Assembly: GCF_000720185.1 (NCBI RefSeq)
Contig: NZ_JOIY01000023.1
Span: 57,820 to 121,819 of the forward strand
DNA length: 64,000 nucleotides
Source: Streptomyces sp. NRRL S-340
GTDB taxonomy: Bacteria > Actinomycetota > Actinomycetes > Streptomycetales > Streptomycetaceae
Reading direction: 5' to 3'
The translations under genes and the position numbers were made by a program. The notes below the pieces were generated by a model, which saw only the letters and a list, made by a program, of their open reading frames with translations, had not been told where the DNA came from and searched no databases. How positions within the stretch are numbered: the first letter of the stretch is position 1; each line of letters opens with the position of its first letter. Shown one piece after another: positions 1-8,275 of the stretch.

Positions 1-426
1 GAAGTGCGCCAGAGCTTCGCACTGGCGTGCCCGCAGTTCCGTCCGCATGACCGCGAACCGGCCGGCGCCGTCCTCGGTGAGGCGGATGAGGACCTGCCGC
101 TCGTCGTGCGGGGAGCGCTGCCGTGTGACCACGCCCGCCGCTTCGAGCTGTTTGAGCATGCGGGTGGCGGTGGGGACGCTGACCTCGGCGGCCGCGGCGA
201 GCCTGCCGACCGGCAGTCCCTCTCCCCGGGTGTCCGCGGCGAGGGGCTCCAGCAGGGTGAGCTGGGCCATGGACAGCCCGGCCCCGGAGCGGCCCATGGT
301 GGCCGCCCGAGAGCGGCGCATGGCATAAAAGAGCCGGTCGGCGGCCTGCGCCAGCTCCCTCACACTCGTCTCTTCGCAGGCAAGGTCCTCAAGGCCGTGC
401 TCTTCGTGCTTGCTCACCTCTCCCAT
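1..426 (-). CDS. MarR-family transcriptional regulator (3' end outside window)
   Basis: This leftward gene starts at ATG 426 and is still open at base 1, so only 142 codons are visible. The translation has a winged-helix region (LAAAAEVSVPTATRMLKQLE) followed by the MarR wing (SPHDERQVLIRLTEDGAG). It faces the amidohydrolase gene at 485, with only about 58 bp between the two starts. That gap holds two near-palindromic 12-mers, the usual layout for a MarR repressor controlling itself and a neighbouring enzyme gene. Family assignment is firm. The ligand is unknown and is inferred to be an aromatic acid or related compound. Confidence 0.9.
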   Translation of the reverse strand, partial: MGEVSKHEEHGLEDLACEETSVRELAQAADRLFYAMRRSRAATMGRSGAGLSMAQLTLLEPLAADTRGEGLPVGRLAAAAEVSVPTATRMLKQLEAAGVVTRQRSPHDERQVLIRLTEDGAGRFAVMRTELRARQCEALAHF

Positions 427-431
427 GGTTG

Positions 432-464
432 TTAGCTTACTAAATGAAGTCATTAGCAAGCTAA
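432..464. promoter_or_regulatory. Probable MarR operator pair
   Basis: Two 12-mers, TTAGCTTACTAA (432-443) and TTAGCAAGCTAA (453-464), are each nearly palindromic and resemble one another. They lie 21 bp apart centre to centre, on the same helix face. They sit between the divergent MarR and amidohydrolase starts, immediately before the AGGAGG ribosome site at 469. The AT-rich composition stands out in this GC-rich DNA. Binding by the adjacent MarR protein is inferred. Confidence 0.7.
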
Positions 465-484
465 GTTTTAGGAGGCTTCCAGTC

Positions 485-1438
485 ATGGACTTCCCCGCCC
501 GCATCGACGTCCACCACCACATCGTCCCGCCGGTCTGGGCCGAGACTCTGGCCGCCCGCGGCATGGACTCCGGCGGCTGGGCCATCCCCGCCTGGAGCCC
601 GCGGAGCGCGATCGCCATGATGGACCAGCAGGGCATCGCCACCGGCGTCATGTCCGTCACCGCGCCCGGCGTCCACCTCGGCGACGACACGGCCGCCCGC
701 GACCTGGCCCGCGCCGTCAACGAGTACGGCGCCGAGGTCGTCAAGGACAACCCCGACCGCTTCGGCCACTTCGCCAGTATCCCGCTGCCCGACGTCGACG
801 CCGCCGTCGCCGAGGCCGCGCACGCCCTCGACGTCCTGGGCGCCGACGGTGTGGTCCTGATGTCCAACGCCCACGGCAAGTACCTCGGCGACCCGGCCTT
901 CGAGCCCCTGTGGGACGAACTCGACCGCCGCTCCGCGAACGTCTTCGTCCACCCCGCGCAGCCCCCGATGACGCTGCTGCCCGGCACCCCCGCCCCGCTC
1001 GCGGACTACGTCTTCGACACCACCCGCACTGCCCTGAACATGGTGCTGAACGGCGTCATGGACCGGTACCGCAACATGCGGGTGATCCTCTCCCACGGCG
1101 GCGGATTCCTGCCGTATGCCGCCTACCGCTTCTCCGGCCTGACCTCCACCGTCGTCGACCGGAACCGCAAGGCGGAAGACGTCCTGCGCGACCTGAAGCG
1201 GTTCTACTTCGACACCGCCCTGTCCGCGAGCCCCTCCGCCCTGCCGGCCCTGCTCGCCTTCGCCGAGCCGGGTCACCTCCTGTACGGCAGCGACTGGCCC
1301 TTCGCCCCGCAGGAGGCCGGCTCCTACTACAACCGCTTCCTGGAGACCTACCCCGGCTTCGCCCCCGGCCAGGCCGAGGCCATCGACCGCGGCAACGCCG
1401 GGGCGCTCTTCCCCCGCCTCGCCCGCCGGCGGGCGTAG
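485..1438 (+). CDS. Amidohydrolase family 2 (ACMSD-like) metal-dependent hydrolase/decarboxylase
   Basis: The product has 317 residues. It carries the hallmarks of the ACMSD-like amidohydrolase subfamily: DVHHH near the N-terminus, FVHPAQP in the middle, ILSHGGG, and YGSDWPF near the end (metal-binding His and Asp). Relatives decarboxylate aminocarboxymuconate semialdehyde or hydroxy- and methylsalicylates, or hydrolyse related acids. ATG 485 is chosen because AGGAGG (469-474) lies the right distance upstream; an in-frame ATG at 410 would place the start inside the MarR gene. It is probably controlled by the divergent MarR protein. The exact substrate cannot be read from the sequence. Confidence 0.85.
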   Translation: MDFPARIDVHHHIVPPVWAETLAARGMDSGGWAIPAWSPRSAIAMMDQQGIATGVMSVTAPGVHLGDDTAARDLARAVNEYGAEVVKDNPDRFGHFASIPLPDVDAAVAEAAHALDVLGADGVVLMSNAHGKYLGDPAFEPLWDELDRRSANVFVHPAQPPMTLLPGTPAPLADYVFDTTRTALNMVLNGVMDRYRNMRVILSHGGGFLPYAAYRFSGLTSTVVDRNRKAEDVLRDLKRFYFDTALSASPSALPALLAFAEPGHLLYGSDWPFAPQEAGSYYNRFLETYPGFAPGQAEAIDRGNAGALFPRLARRRA

Positions 1439-1472
1439 GCGGGCCCGCATGCCGACGTCAGCGCAGTGCCGG

Positions 1473-1501
1473 GATGCCCCGCGTCAGCGGTGCGGGGCAT
1501 C
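1473..1501. terminator. Hairpin terminator after the amidohydrolase gene
   Basis: GATGCCCCGC (1473-1482) and GCGGGGCATC (1492-1501) form a perfect 10-bp stem with a 9-nt loop. The hairpin lies 35 bp past the amidohydrolase stop, in the gap where it converges with the next leftward gene. It has no U-tract, as is common in Streptomyces. Confidence 0.7.
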
Positions 1502-1559
1502 GGCGCGTGGCCAGGGGCGGGCGTGGAATCGGAAGGCGGAAGCGCGGTTGCCGACCGGA

Positions 1560-2285
1560 TCACTCCGGTGCGGTCAGGCACTCGGCGAGCAGGTCGACGA
1601 CGTCGTGCCAGACCCGCTGCGCGTGCCGTGGGTGGTGGCCGACGCCGGGGACCACGGGGTGGTCGACCGGCGGGTGGTGGAAGGCGTGCAGGGCGCCGCC
1701 GTAGACCACGAGGCGCCAGTCGACGCCCGCGGCCTGCATCTCGGCGGTGAACGCGTCCCGTTGCGCGGGCGGCATGATCGGGTCTTCCGAGCCGACCCCG
1801 GCCCACACCGGGCAGCGGATGCGCGCCGCCTCGCCCGGCCGGCCCGTGGTCAACGCGTTGACCGTCCCGATCGCGCGCAGGCCGACGCCGTCGCGCCCGA
1901 GTTCCAGCGCGATGGCGCCCCCGGTGCCGTAGCCGACGGCGGCGATCCGGTCCGGGTCGGTCCGTGGCTCGGCGCGGAGCACGTCGAGCGCCGCGTGGCC
2001 GATGCCTCGCATCCGGTCGGGGTCGGCGAGCAGCGGCATGCAACGGGCCAGCATCTCCTGGGGGTCGGCCACATAGCGTCCGCCGTGAAGGTCGAAGGCC
2101 AGCGCCACGTATCCCAGCTCGGCGAGAGCGTCGGCCCGGCGGCGCTCGACGTCGCTGAGCCCCATGCCCTCTGGCCCGATCAGCACCGCCGGCCGGCGAT
2201 CGACTCCGGCCGGGAGTGCGAGGTGCCCGATCATCGTCAGGCCGTCGGCCGGGTACTCGACCGTGCGCGTCGTAACCGTCGTCAT
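1560..2285 (-). CDS. Dienelactone hydrolase-like protein lacking the nucleophile
   Basis: The 241-residue alpha/beta-hydrolase-fold protein starts at ATG 2285 (MTTVTTRTVEY). It matches the dienelactone hydrolase family in length and layout. However, the nucleophile elbow reads AVGYGTGGAIALEL where active members have G-x-C-x-G-G, so the Cys position is Gly. The Asp (GSEDPIMP) and His (GALHAFHH) of the triad appear to be kept. It may therefore be a non-hydrolytic binding protein or use another chemistry. It converges on the amidohydrolase gene. An open frame continues upstream to 2828, but there it overlaps the nitrilase gene in another frame and has no family features. Confidence 0.8.
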   Translation of the reverse strand: MTTVTTRTVEYPADGLTMIGHLALPAGVDRRPAVLIGPEGMGLSDVERRRADALAELGYVALAFDLHGGRYVADPQEMLARCMPLLADPDRMRGIGHAALDVLRAEPRTDPDRIAAVGYGTGGAIALELGRDGVGLRAIGTVNALTTGRPGEAARIRCPVWAGVGSEDPIMPPAQRDAFTAEMQAAGVDWRLVVYGGALHAFHHPPVDHPVVPGVGHHPRHAQRVWHDVVDLLAECLTAPE

Positions 2286-2546
2286 GCGACTGGACTGTAG
2301 TGATCGTCGCGTCCGGTCGGGCCGCTGTTCTGCCGTTGGCAGAGCGGCGCGGGTGTCGGTTCGGCGGCCCACACCTGCGAACGGCCCGGCGAGACCGCCA
2401 GGGCCCGTGCGCCCGGCCGTCTGCTCGTCCGGTCCGACAGGAGGGCGGCAGGGCGGCACCCCCGCCGATGCCGCCGCTCTGCCGGACACCCCCGTGCTCG
2501 TGGTCCCCACTTCTCCTCTCGTCACCGCCCCCACACCCGGTGTGCC
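2286..2546. other. Intergenic gap, nothing recognised
   Basis: About 260 bp lie between the start of the DLH-like gene and the terminator of the nitrilase-family gene. The gap should contain the leftward promoter for the DLH-like gene. I see no convincing gene or repeat in it. Confidence 0.5.
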
Positions 2547-2570
2547 GCCGACGCCGTAGCCGGCGTCGGC
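2547..2570. terminator. Hairpin terminator of the nitrilase-family gene
   Basis: GCCGACGCCG (2547-2556) and CGGCGTCGGC (2561-2570) form a perfect 10-bp stem around a TAGC loop. It lies directly past the stop of the leftward gene ending at 2572. Confidence 0.75.
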
Positions 2571-2571
2571 G

Positions 2572-3381
2572 TCAGGCCGGGGCGGGAGCCGTGAGCCGTA
2601 CGCGGTTGGCCAGGACCGGGAGGGCCTGCCTGGCCGGTTCCAGCGTGGACAGGTCCAGGTCCTCGACCAGCAGTCCGGGTTCCCGGTCGAGGGCGCCGAC
2701 GAGGGTGCCGTCGGGAGCGACCAGACGGCTGTGTCCCACGCCGAGGGGGCCGGGCCCCGAGGGGCTGCCGACGCCGGCGGGGTCGGCCTGCCCGCAGGCG
2801 GCGACGAAGCAGGTGGAATCCAGCGCACGGGCGGTCGTCAGGAGCCGCCAGGCCTCGGGCTTCCCCGGCCCGTCACCCCAGGACGCGGAGACGACCACGA
2901 CCTGCGCGCCCGCCTCGGCGAGCGCGACGAACTGCTCGGGGAAGCGCACGTCGTAGCAGGTGGCGAACCCGAACCGCACTCCTCCGATGTCGCGCACGAG
3001 CAGGTCGGTGCCGGCTTGGACGGTGTCGGACTCGCGGTAGCCGAAGGCGTCGTACAGGTGGATCTTGTCGTACCCGTCGGTGGTGACTCCGTCGGTGACC
3101 AGAAGGGTGTTGCGCGTGCGTCCGTCGGGGGCCGGCGTGAACATCCCGGCCACGATCGTCACCTTGTGGGCGGCCGCGAGGGACGCGACCTGACGGGCCC
3201 AGGGTCCGTCCAGCGGCTCGGCCGCGTCGGCGACCGAGCCGGAGAAGGCGCACATGGCGGCCTCGGGGAAGACGACGACGTCGGCGCCCCGGCCGGAGGC
3301 CCGGGCGGTCAGGCCGGTGATGGCGCGCAGGTTCTCCTGCGGGTCGGTGGTGCTGAGCATCTGGGCCAGGGCGATACGCAC
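2572..3381 (-). CDS. Carbon-nitrogen hydrolase (nitrilase superfamily) amidase
   Basis: The 269-residue protein has the superfamily layout: MRIALAQM start, catalytic Glu in VVFPEAAM, Lys in YDKIHLYDAFGY and Cys in FATCYDVRFPEQF. Relatives hydrolyse omega-amides, carbamoyl groups or deaminated glutathione. It is read leftward and lies about 80 bp from the end of the GntR gene (3463), so it may share that gene's transcription. Length and catalytic residues are complete. The substrate is not evident; the neighbouring oxygenase genes suggest a role in nitrogenous aromatic breakdown, which is inference. Confidence 0.88.
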   Translation of the reverse strand: MRIALAQMLSTTDPQENLRAITGLTARASGRGADVVVFPEAAMCAFSGSVADAAEPLDGPWARQVASLAAAHKVTIVAGMFTPAPDGRTRNTLLVTDGVTTDGYDKIHLYDAFGYRESDTVQAGTDLLVRDIGGVRFGFATCYDVRFPEQFVALAEAGAQVVVVSASWGDGPGKPEAWRLLTTARALDSTCFVAACGQADPAGVGSPSGPGPLGVGHSRLVAPDGTLVGALDREPGLLVEDLDLSTLEPARQALPVLANRVRLTAPAPA

Positions 3382-3462
3382 GGATCCTCCTGTGACGATG
3401 GGCGGCGATGGACGGTGGTCTGGTCGCGCCGATGCCCGTGTGCTCCCGGCCGCAGGGGCGCT

Positions 3463-4143
3463 CTACTGGGCGAGAAGGGTGACCAGGGTGGTGTTCAGGT
3501 GCCGGTCGATGGCGGTCGCCGCGGCCTCGGCGTCCCCCTCTTCGAGGGCCCGCATGATCAGGGCGTGCTCGGCGCAGACCTCCTGCCAGCGGGATTCACG
3601 TTCCTGGACGGCGAGGAGTCCGGCACGTGTCTGGCGGTCGCGCAGGCTGGTGTAGGTGCGGGTGGCCAGGCGGTTGCCGGCGAGGGCGACCAGTGCCTGG
3701 TGGAATTCCCGGTCGGTGGCGATGAATTCCCGGGCGTCCCGCGGCGTGTGCGGGGTGGTGTCGGCGAGTTCCTGCTGGTGGGCCAGGTGTTGGCGAAGTC
3801 CGGTGAGGTCGGCTCCGGGGAGGGACGTGATCTTCTGCGCGGCGTGCTTCTCGAGCACTCCGCGGATCTCGAACAGTTCGGTCAGTTCGCGGGAGGTCAT
3901 GGCGGGGACGAACACGCCTCGTTTGGGCATGAGCCGCACCAGGTCCTCGGAGGCGAGGACGACCAGGGCCTCGCGGACCGGGGTCCGCGAGACGCCGACG
4001 GTGTCGGCGATGGCCTGCTCGCTGAGAAAGGTGTCCTGGACGTCGGGGTCCGTCAGGACGTTCTCGCGCAGGTACGCGAGAACCTTGTCCCGGGTGGAGA
4101 GAGCCTGCCCGGCCCGGGTGTCCGCAGTGTCCGCCTGGTTCAT
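3463..4143 (-). CDS. GntR-family (FCD/FadR type) transcriptional regulator
   Basis: The 226-residue protein has an N-terminal winged helix (SEQAIADTVGVSRTPVREAL, roughly residues 42-61) followed by an all-helical FCD-type ligand domain (ELFEIRGVLEKHAAQKI). It lies just downstream of the oxygenase/cupin/flavin-reductase genes, separated by a strong hairpin, so it has its own promoter. The sequence just before the start (GTGC-N9-GCAC, 4144-4160) could be an operator but is weak. A likely target is the adjacent catabolic operon. Confidence 0.88.
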   Translation of the reverse strand: MNQADTADTRAGQALSTRDKVLAYLRENVLTDPDVQDTFLSEQAIADTVGVSRTPVREALVVLASEDLVRLMPKRGVFVPAMTSRELTELFEIRGVLEKHAAQKITSLPGADLTGLRQHLAHQQELADTTPHTPRDAREFIATDREFHQALVALAGNRLATRTYTSLRDRQTRAGLLAVQERESRWQEVCAEHALIMRALEEGDAEAAATAIDRHLNTTLVTLLAQ

Positions 4144-4178
4144 GTGCGCATCGTATGCACTCCGTGGACGTCCGCCGG

Positions 4179-4211
4179 ACGGGGCTGCCCGCAGGGCCCG
4201 GGCAGCCCCGT
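4179..4211. terminator. Strong hairpin terminator of the oxygenase operon
   Basis: A 13-bp perfect stem (4179-4191 with 4199-4211; inner GGGGCTGCCC/GGGCAGCCCC) has a 7-nt loop. It sits just past the stop of the leftward flavin reductase gene at 4222 and upstream of the GntR gene start at 4143. Confidence 0.8.
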
Positions 4212-4221
4212 CGTGGCGCGG

Positions 4222-4749
4222 TCAGAAGGTCCAGGGCATCGGGTCGTGCCCGAAGCCGAAGAACTCCCCGAAGTGTCCGGCGTCGAAGGCCAGGGCGGCT
4301 CCCTGGCGGTCCCAGGCGCCGGTGACCTCTCCGAAGATGACCCGGTGGTCACCGACCGTGATCGCCTGGTGGACGGTGCACTCCGCCTGGGCCAGGGAGT
4401 CCTTGATCAGGCGGATCCCGTTGCCGGTCACGTCGAAGTGGCCGCCGGCGAAGTGGTCCCGGCCGGGCCGTGAGAAGACCCGGGCCACCTGCTCCTGCCG
4501 GGCGGACAGGATCGAGACGCCGAAGGTGCCGCAGGACTCGATGGCGTCGCCGGTCCGGGACCCGTGGTTCAGGGAGACCATCAGGATCGGCGGCTCCAGG
4601 CTGATGGACGTCAGGGAGTTGACGGTCATGCCCTGCGGGGTGCCGTCCTCCAGGGTGGTGACCACGGCGACGCCGGTGACGAAGTGCCCCATGGTGCGGC
4701 GCATCGCCAGTTTGTCGGGTACCCGCAGGCGTTGGGTCAGCGCGCTCAC
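4222..4749 (-). CDS. Flavin reductase (HpaC-like)
   Basis: The 175-residue protein belongs to the flavin reductase-like split-barrel family. HFVTGVAVVTT and TVNSLTSISLEPPILMVSL are the flavin-binding segments. Members supply reduced FMN or FAD to a partner monooxygenase. Here the partner is almost certainly the HpaB-type oxygenase two genes upstream in the same leftward operon. Its ATG overlaps the cupin gene's stop by 4 bp, which implies translational coupling. Confidence 0.9.
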   Translation of the reverse strand: MSALTQRLRVPDKLAMRRTMGHFVTGVAVVTTLEDGTPQGMTVNSLTSISLEPPILMVSLNHGSRTGDAIESCGTFGVSILSARQEQVARVFSRPGRDHFAGGHFDVTGNGIRLIKDSLAQAECTVHQAITVGDHRVIFGEVTGAWDRQGAALAFDAGHFGEFFGFGHDPMPWTF

Positions 4750-5099
4750 GCGTCCTCCTTGCGCATGTAGCGCACCTCGAACATGCGGGCGCCGGTCTCG
4801 GACTTCCAGGGGCCGTGCCTCATGCCGGGCGGGCGCACCGCGTAGCAGGGTGCGGTGAACGTCCGGCCGAGCTCCAGGTCGGTGAAGGAGCCCTCGAAGA
4901 TGAACACCTCCTCCCAGGAGTCGTGCACCTGGACGCCGTTGGCGGAGGTGTCGGTGCCCGGTTCGAACTTGAGGATGCGCGTGACGACGTCGTGCTCGGG
5001 GTCCTCGGCCAGGACGGCCATGGTCAGTCCGGGGGCGTTGCCGGGGGCCGGGACGTAGGTGACGTCCTCGATGCCGGTGAACTCGATCTCGGGCTTCAT
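4746..5099 (-). CDS. Cupin-domain protein
   Basis: The 117-residue single-domain cupin contains HDSWEEVFIFEGSFTD and PPGMRHGPWKS, which fit the two cupin motifs. It lies between the oxygenase and flavin reductase genes with 4-bp overlaps on both sides, so it is a core member of the operon. Small cupins of this kind can be dioxygenases, isomerases or ligand-binding proteins. The sequence does not say which. Confidence 0.8.
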   Translation of the reverse strand: MKPEIEFTGIEDVTYVPAPGNAPGLTMAVLAEDPEHDVVTRILKFEPGTDTSANGVQVHDSWEEVFIFEGSFTDLELGRTFTAPCYAVRPPGMRHGPWKSETGARMFEVRYMRKEDA

Positions 5100-6589
5100 G
5101 CGGAGACCTCCTGGGTGTCGGTGGGGGCGGGGGCGGTGGTGACGTCCGGGCCGGGGACGGAGGCGAGGAAGGCGTCCAGCTCCGGCAGCAGGGACTCGTA
5201 GCCGAAGTTGTCGAAGGCGTAGACGCCCTTCACCAGGAACGGGGCGCCGGCGTAGAACATCTCGTACTGCTGGTGGCGGCCGCCGAACTCGGTGCCGATG
5301 ATGTCCCAGGCCAGCTTGAAGAGCTTGACGCGCTCGGTGGTCTCCACGCCCGGGGACTTGACGTAGCGGGCGAGGTCGCCGCGGGTCAGGTCGCTCTCGA
5401 GGTCGCGCACGGTGGCGGGCAGTTGCAGAACGCCGCCGCCGACCAGGTCGCGCAGGATCGCGATCACGCGCGGGTACATCTCGGACTGCAGGCCCATGGA
5501 GCCGTACAGGGCGCGGGCGCCCGGGATCATCAGGCCGGACTCGTCGGGCTCGGCGGTGTACTCGGCGGCCAGGACGGCGGACTCGATCAGGGAGACCAGG
5601 GAGGCGATCTCACCGAGCTTCTCGCGCACGCCGGGGATGCGGTCGGTGCCGTTGACCTGGGTGACGCGCCGGGCGACGGAAGCGATGAACTTCAGCTTGG
5701 CGGTGAAGCGGATCTGGGCCTGCCAGTTGCCCAGGGCGTGGGCGCCCGTGCCGAAGAACTGCCGGCGCACGGTGTCGGTGTCCCGGCAGGCGAACACGCG
5801 CTCCCAGGGGATGAGGACGTCGTCGAACACCACCAGGGCGTCGGGCTCGTCGAAGCGGGTGGTCAGCGGGTAGTCGAACTCGCTGGACGCCTGCGGGGCG
5901 TAGGGGCGGCGGTGGTAGAGCTTGAGGCCCTCGGCGGCGGCCGGCACCGCGAAACTGACCGCGAAGTCGACGTCGTCCGGGCCCAGCGGCTTGATACAGG
6001 ACACGAAGATCTCGTCGGCGACGGCCGCGCCCGTGGCCAGCATCTGCGAGCCGCGCACGACGATGCCGTCCTCGCGCTCCTCGACGACGCCGACCTGGAT
6101 GAACTCCTCGCCCCATCCGGAGGCGGTGGTGGCCCGGGAGTACTGCGGCGGGATGATCGCGTAGGCCAGGTACAGGTTCTCGTCCTGGACGCGCTGGACG
6201 TAGTCGCGCACGTTCTGCGAGAAGTCGCGCGTCTCGGTGGTGAACACCTCGGGGTGCGCGCCGAACGCGGCCATGTAGGTGCCCACGTGGTCGGGGCTGC
6301 GGCCGATCCAGCCGTGGGAGACCTCGGCCCAGGTCTCGATGGCCCGGCGGCGCTCGACGAGGTCCTCGCGGCTGTAGGGGGCGGTGAACACCTTGTTGAC
6401 GGTGGTGCCGTCCGCGCGGGTGGTCTGCATGCCGCGCTCGGGGCTCGCCGCCACGTCGAGCATGGTGGCCACGGTGCGGGCCACACCGGCGAAGGCGGGG
6501 TGCTTCGCGACGTCGTCGACGGCCTGACCGTCCAGGTAGACCTGGCGGCCGTCGTTGAGACTGGACAGGTACTCGGCTCCGGTACGCAT
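5096..6589 (-). CDS. 4-hydroxyphenylacetate 3-monooxygenase-type oxygenase (HpaB family)
   Basis: The 497-residue protein matches the HpaB/PvcC two-component, FADH2-using aromatic hydroxylase family over its length. It opens MRTGAEYLSSLNDGRQVYLDG, with later FDDVLIPWERVFACRD and EFGGRHQQYEMFYAGAP segments typical of the acyl-CoA-dehydrogenase-like fold. Reduced flavin should come from the flavin reductase at 4222-4749. The frame stays open far upstream, but ATG 6589 has an AGGAGA ribosome site and matches the family start. The substrate is a phenolic compound, identity unknown. Confidence 0.9.
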   Translation of the reverse strand: MRTGAEYLSSLNDGRQVYLDGQAVDDVAKHPAFAGVARTVATMLDVAASPERGMQTTRADGTTVNKVFTAPYSREDLVERRRAIETWAEVSHGWIGRSPDHVGTYMAAFGAHPEVFTTETRDFSQNVRDYVQRVQDENLYLAYAIIPPQYSRATTASGWGEEFIQVGVVEEREDGIVVRGSQMLATGAAVADEIFVSCIKPLGPDDVDFAVSFAVPAAAEGLKLYHRRPYAPQASSEFDYPLTTRFDEPDALVVFDDVLIPWERVFACRDTDTVRRQFFGTGAHALGNWQAQIRFTAKLKFIASVARRVTQVNGTDRIPGVREKLGEIASLVSLIESAVLAAEYTAEPDESGLMIPGARALYGSMGLQSEMYPRVIAILRDLVGGGVLQLPATVRDLESDLTRGDLARYVKSPGVETTERVKLFKLAWDIIGTEFGGRHQQYEMFYAGAPFLVKGVYAFDNFGYESLLPELDAFLASVPGPDVTTAPAPTDTQEVSA

Positions 6590-6600
6590 CAGGGGTCTCC

Positions 6601-7263
6601 TCAGTTCGTCTTGTACTCGTGGCGGATGGTGGTGCCCTCTGCTGTGGTCAGCTCGACGACCCAGGAGGTGGCGAACAGGAACCGGCCGGTCAGCAGCGGT
6701 ACCGTGCCGCCGATGACCACGACGTCCTCGTCGTCCGTGATCAGGCCGCGCTCGGTCATGCGGGCGAACAGGTCGCACGGGTGGAGCAGTTCGGCGAGAC
6801 TGCCGTCCTGGTACGGGGCTCCGTCGGCGGTGCTGGTGAGGGTGCAGCCGTCCCAGTCGAAGGTGTCCGGGTCGAACGGGACGACGGTCGCGCCGATCGG
6901 TTTGGGGCAGGCCCGCTTCGAGGTCAGGATGTCGGTCTTCTCGATCTCGCGGTCGGTGTGGTCGGAGGCCACGCCCAGGAAGAAACGACCGCCCTGGCGC
7001 ACGATCAGCGGCTCGGCCTCGCCGGAGGAGTCCGGGGACGCCGGGGCCTGGGCGGCGGTGGTCAGCAGGCCGAGCGGCATGGGGTAGAACATCGGCACCT
7101 CGGGCGGCGGCGCGACGCCGATGGCCGCCAGCTCGTCGATGTGCGCCTTGACTCCGGCCTGGTCGCGGCCGGCGTACCCGGCCACCACCACGGTGGCGTT
7201 CTCCAGGGGGACGGGGACGCCGTCGGGCGTGGTGAGAGTGACAGCGTCGGTGGTCGTCGTCAC
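6601..7263 (-). CDS. DUF2848-family protein
   Basis: The 220-residue protein resembles DUF2848, a family distantly related to fumarylacetoacetate hydrolase-fold proteins. It includes VVVAGYAGRD, VASDHTDREIEKTDILTSKR and VVIGGTVPLLTGRFLFATSW. It is the first gene of the leftward operon, 11 bp before the HpaB-type gene. Its position suggests that it acts on a product of the hydroxylation pathway. Biochemical function is not established from what I can see. Confidence 0.75.
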   Translation of the reverse strand: MTTTTDAVTLTTPDGVPVPLENATVVVAGYAGRDQAGVKAHIDELAAIGVAPPPEVPMFYPMPLGLLTTAAQAPASPDSSGEAEPLIVRQGGRFFLGVASDHTDREIEKTDILTSKRACPKPIGATVVPFDPDTFDWDGCTLTSTADGAPYQDGSLAELLHPCDLFARMTERGLITDDEDVVVIGGTVPLLTGRFLFATSWVVELTTAEGTTIRHEYKTN

Positions 7264-7296
7264 TGACGACTCCTTCCGGGGTCGGTGCGTGGGGGT

Positions 7297-8007
7297 TCAG
7301 TGCGTGGCCGGACGGGCGCGGAGGTCGTCGTGGCGCAGCGCCCGCACGGTGGAGGTCAGGTGGTCGCGGGCGGCCTGGACCGCCGCCTGCTCGGCGGCGC
7401 GGGCGAGGGCCGCGGCGACCGCGCGGTGCTCGGCCAGGACGTCCCGGCCGCGTTCCTGGCACCGCGGTGCGGCCCGCGCCCGCCCAGGCGCATCCGCCGG
7501 TGGTGCGGGGAGCGGCACAGGCCGGTGAGGACGTGGTCGCCGCCCGCGGAGACGGTCGCGGTGTGGAACTCCACGTCGAGGGGGTCGGACCCGACCGGAT
7601 CGTCCAGGGCCGGCGGCCTGCCGGCCCAGGATGCCGGACAGCCGGGCGGACGACGCCCGTGCGCAGGCGGCCTCGGCGGTGGCCCAGTTCTCGGTCACGC
7701 CGCGCGCCTCGAACAGGGCGCCGGCGTCGCCGGGGCTCGCGGGCGGGACGAGCGCTGCGCGCCGCGGGACCCGGCGCACCCTCCCGTCCCCCCGCGGGTG
7801 GGTCAGGGCCTCGCGCACCGGGGTGCGGGGCACCTGTGCCGCCTCGGTCACCTGAGTCCCGGTCAGGAACGGGTCCTCGTTCGACGGCAGCGCGACGGTC
7901 TTGTGCAGCATCCGCTCGCAGGCGGCGGCGTCGGCGGCGGTGTGGTGCCGGCCCGCGGACAGCGGCCCCAGGCGCGGGACGACGGGCTCCGTCGGGTTCT
8001 CCGCCAT
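7297..8007 (-). pseudogene. GntR/FCD regulator, frameshifted
   Basis: From ATG 8007 the frame encodes a GntR-type helix (VPRTPVREALTHPRGDGRV) and the start of an FCD domain (GALFEARGVTENWATAEAA). It then loses similarity and becomes Arg/Pro-rich. The lost part appears in another frame at about 7360-7580 (FHTATVSAGGDHVLTGLCRS), and the original frame resumes for the C-terminus (EHRAVAAALARAAEQAAVQAARDHL). Two compensating shifts therefore interrupt the gene. It could be a decaying regulator or carry two sequencing errors. A large dyad sits just upstream. Confidence 0.75.
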
Positions 8008-8070
8008 GTGCACACCTGCCTTTCCTACGTCGTCGGAGAGCGAGCGAGGCTCCGGCCGCAATCGGTATGC

Positions 8071-8108
8071 CGACTGTAGACGAGCTGTATACAAGTTGTC
8101 GACAGTCG
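8071..8108. promoter_or_regulatory. 38-bp dyad, likely GntR operator
   Basis: CGACTGTAGAC (8071-8081) and GTCGACAGTCG (8098-8108) are inverted arms matching at 10 of 11 positions, centred on the perfect palindrome TGTATACA (8086-8093). It lies about 65 bp upstream of the start of the frameshifted GntR gene. Such nested dyads are typical operators of FCD-type GntR proteins. If the gene is dead, the site may be an orphan or be read by another regulator. Confidence 0.6.
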
Positions 8109-8275
8109 ATCTCGTCATGCTGGTGCAGAAGTGGTGAGGACTGCCGTGCGCGCCGGAGCGGCGCCGCCACCAGGGGAGTCGACCGGTGAACCCGGACCGT
8201 TTCGGTTCAGGTTCCAGGGCAGTACAGACGCCCTCGATCGATTCGGGAAGACCCGCGGTGGCCCGCGCCGGCGGT

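Noticed and set aside
4144..4160. GTGC-N9-GCAC before the GntR gene as an operator
   Set aside because: Arms are only 4 bp and the inner part matches poorly; too weak to list as a feature.
2731..4473. Rightward 580-codon frame opposite nitrilase, GntR and flavin reductase genes
   Set aside because: Gly/Val/Glu-rich mirror of real leftward genes; no domain.
6590..8170. Upstream extension of the HpaB frame to 8170
   Set aside because: It overlaps the DUF2848 gene in another frame, is Arg/Pro-rich, and the ribosome site supports the start at 6589.
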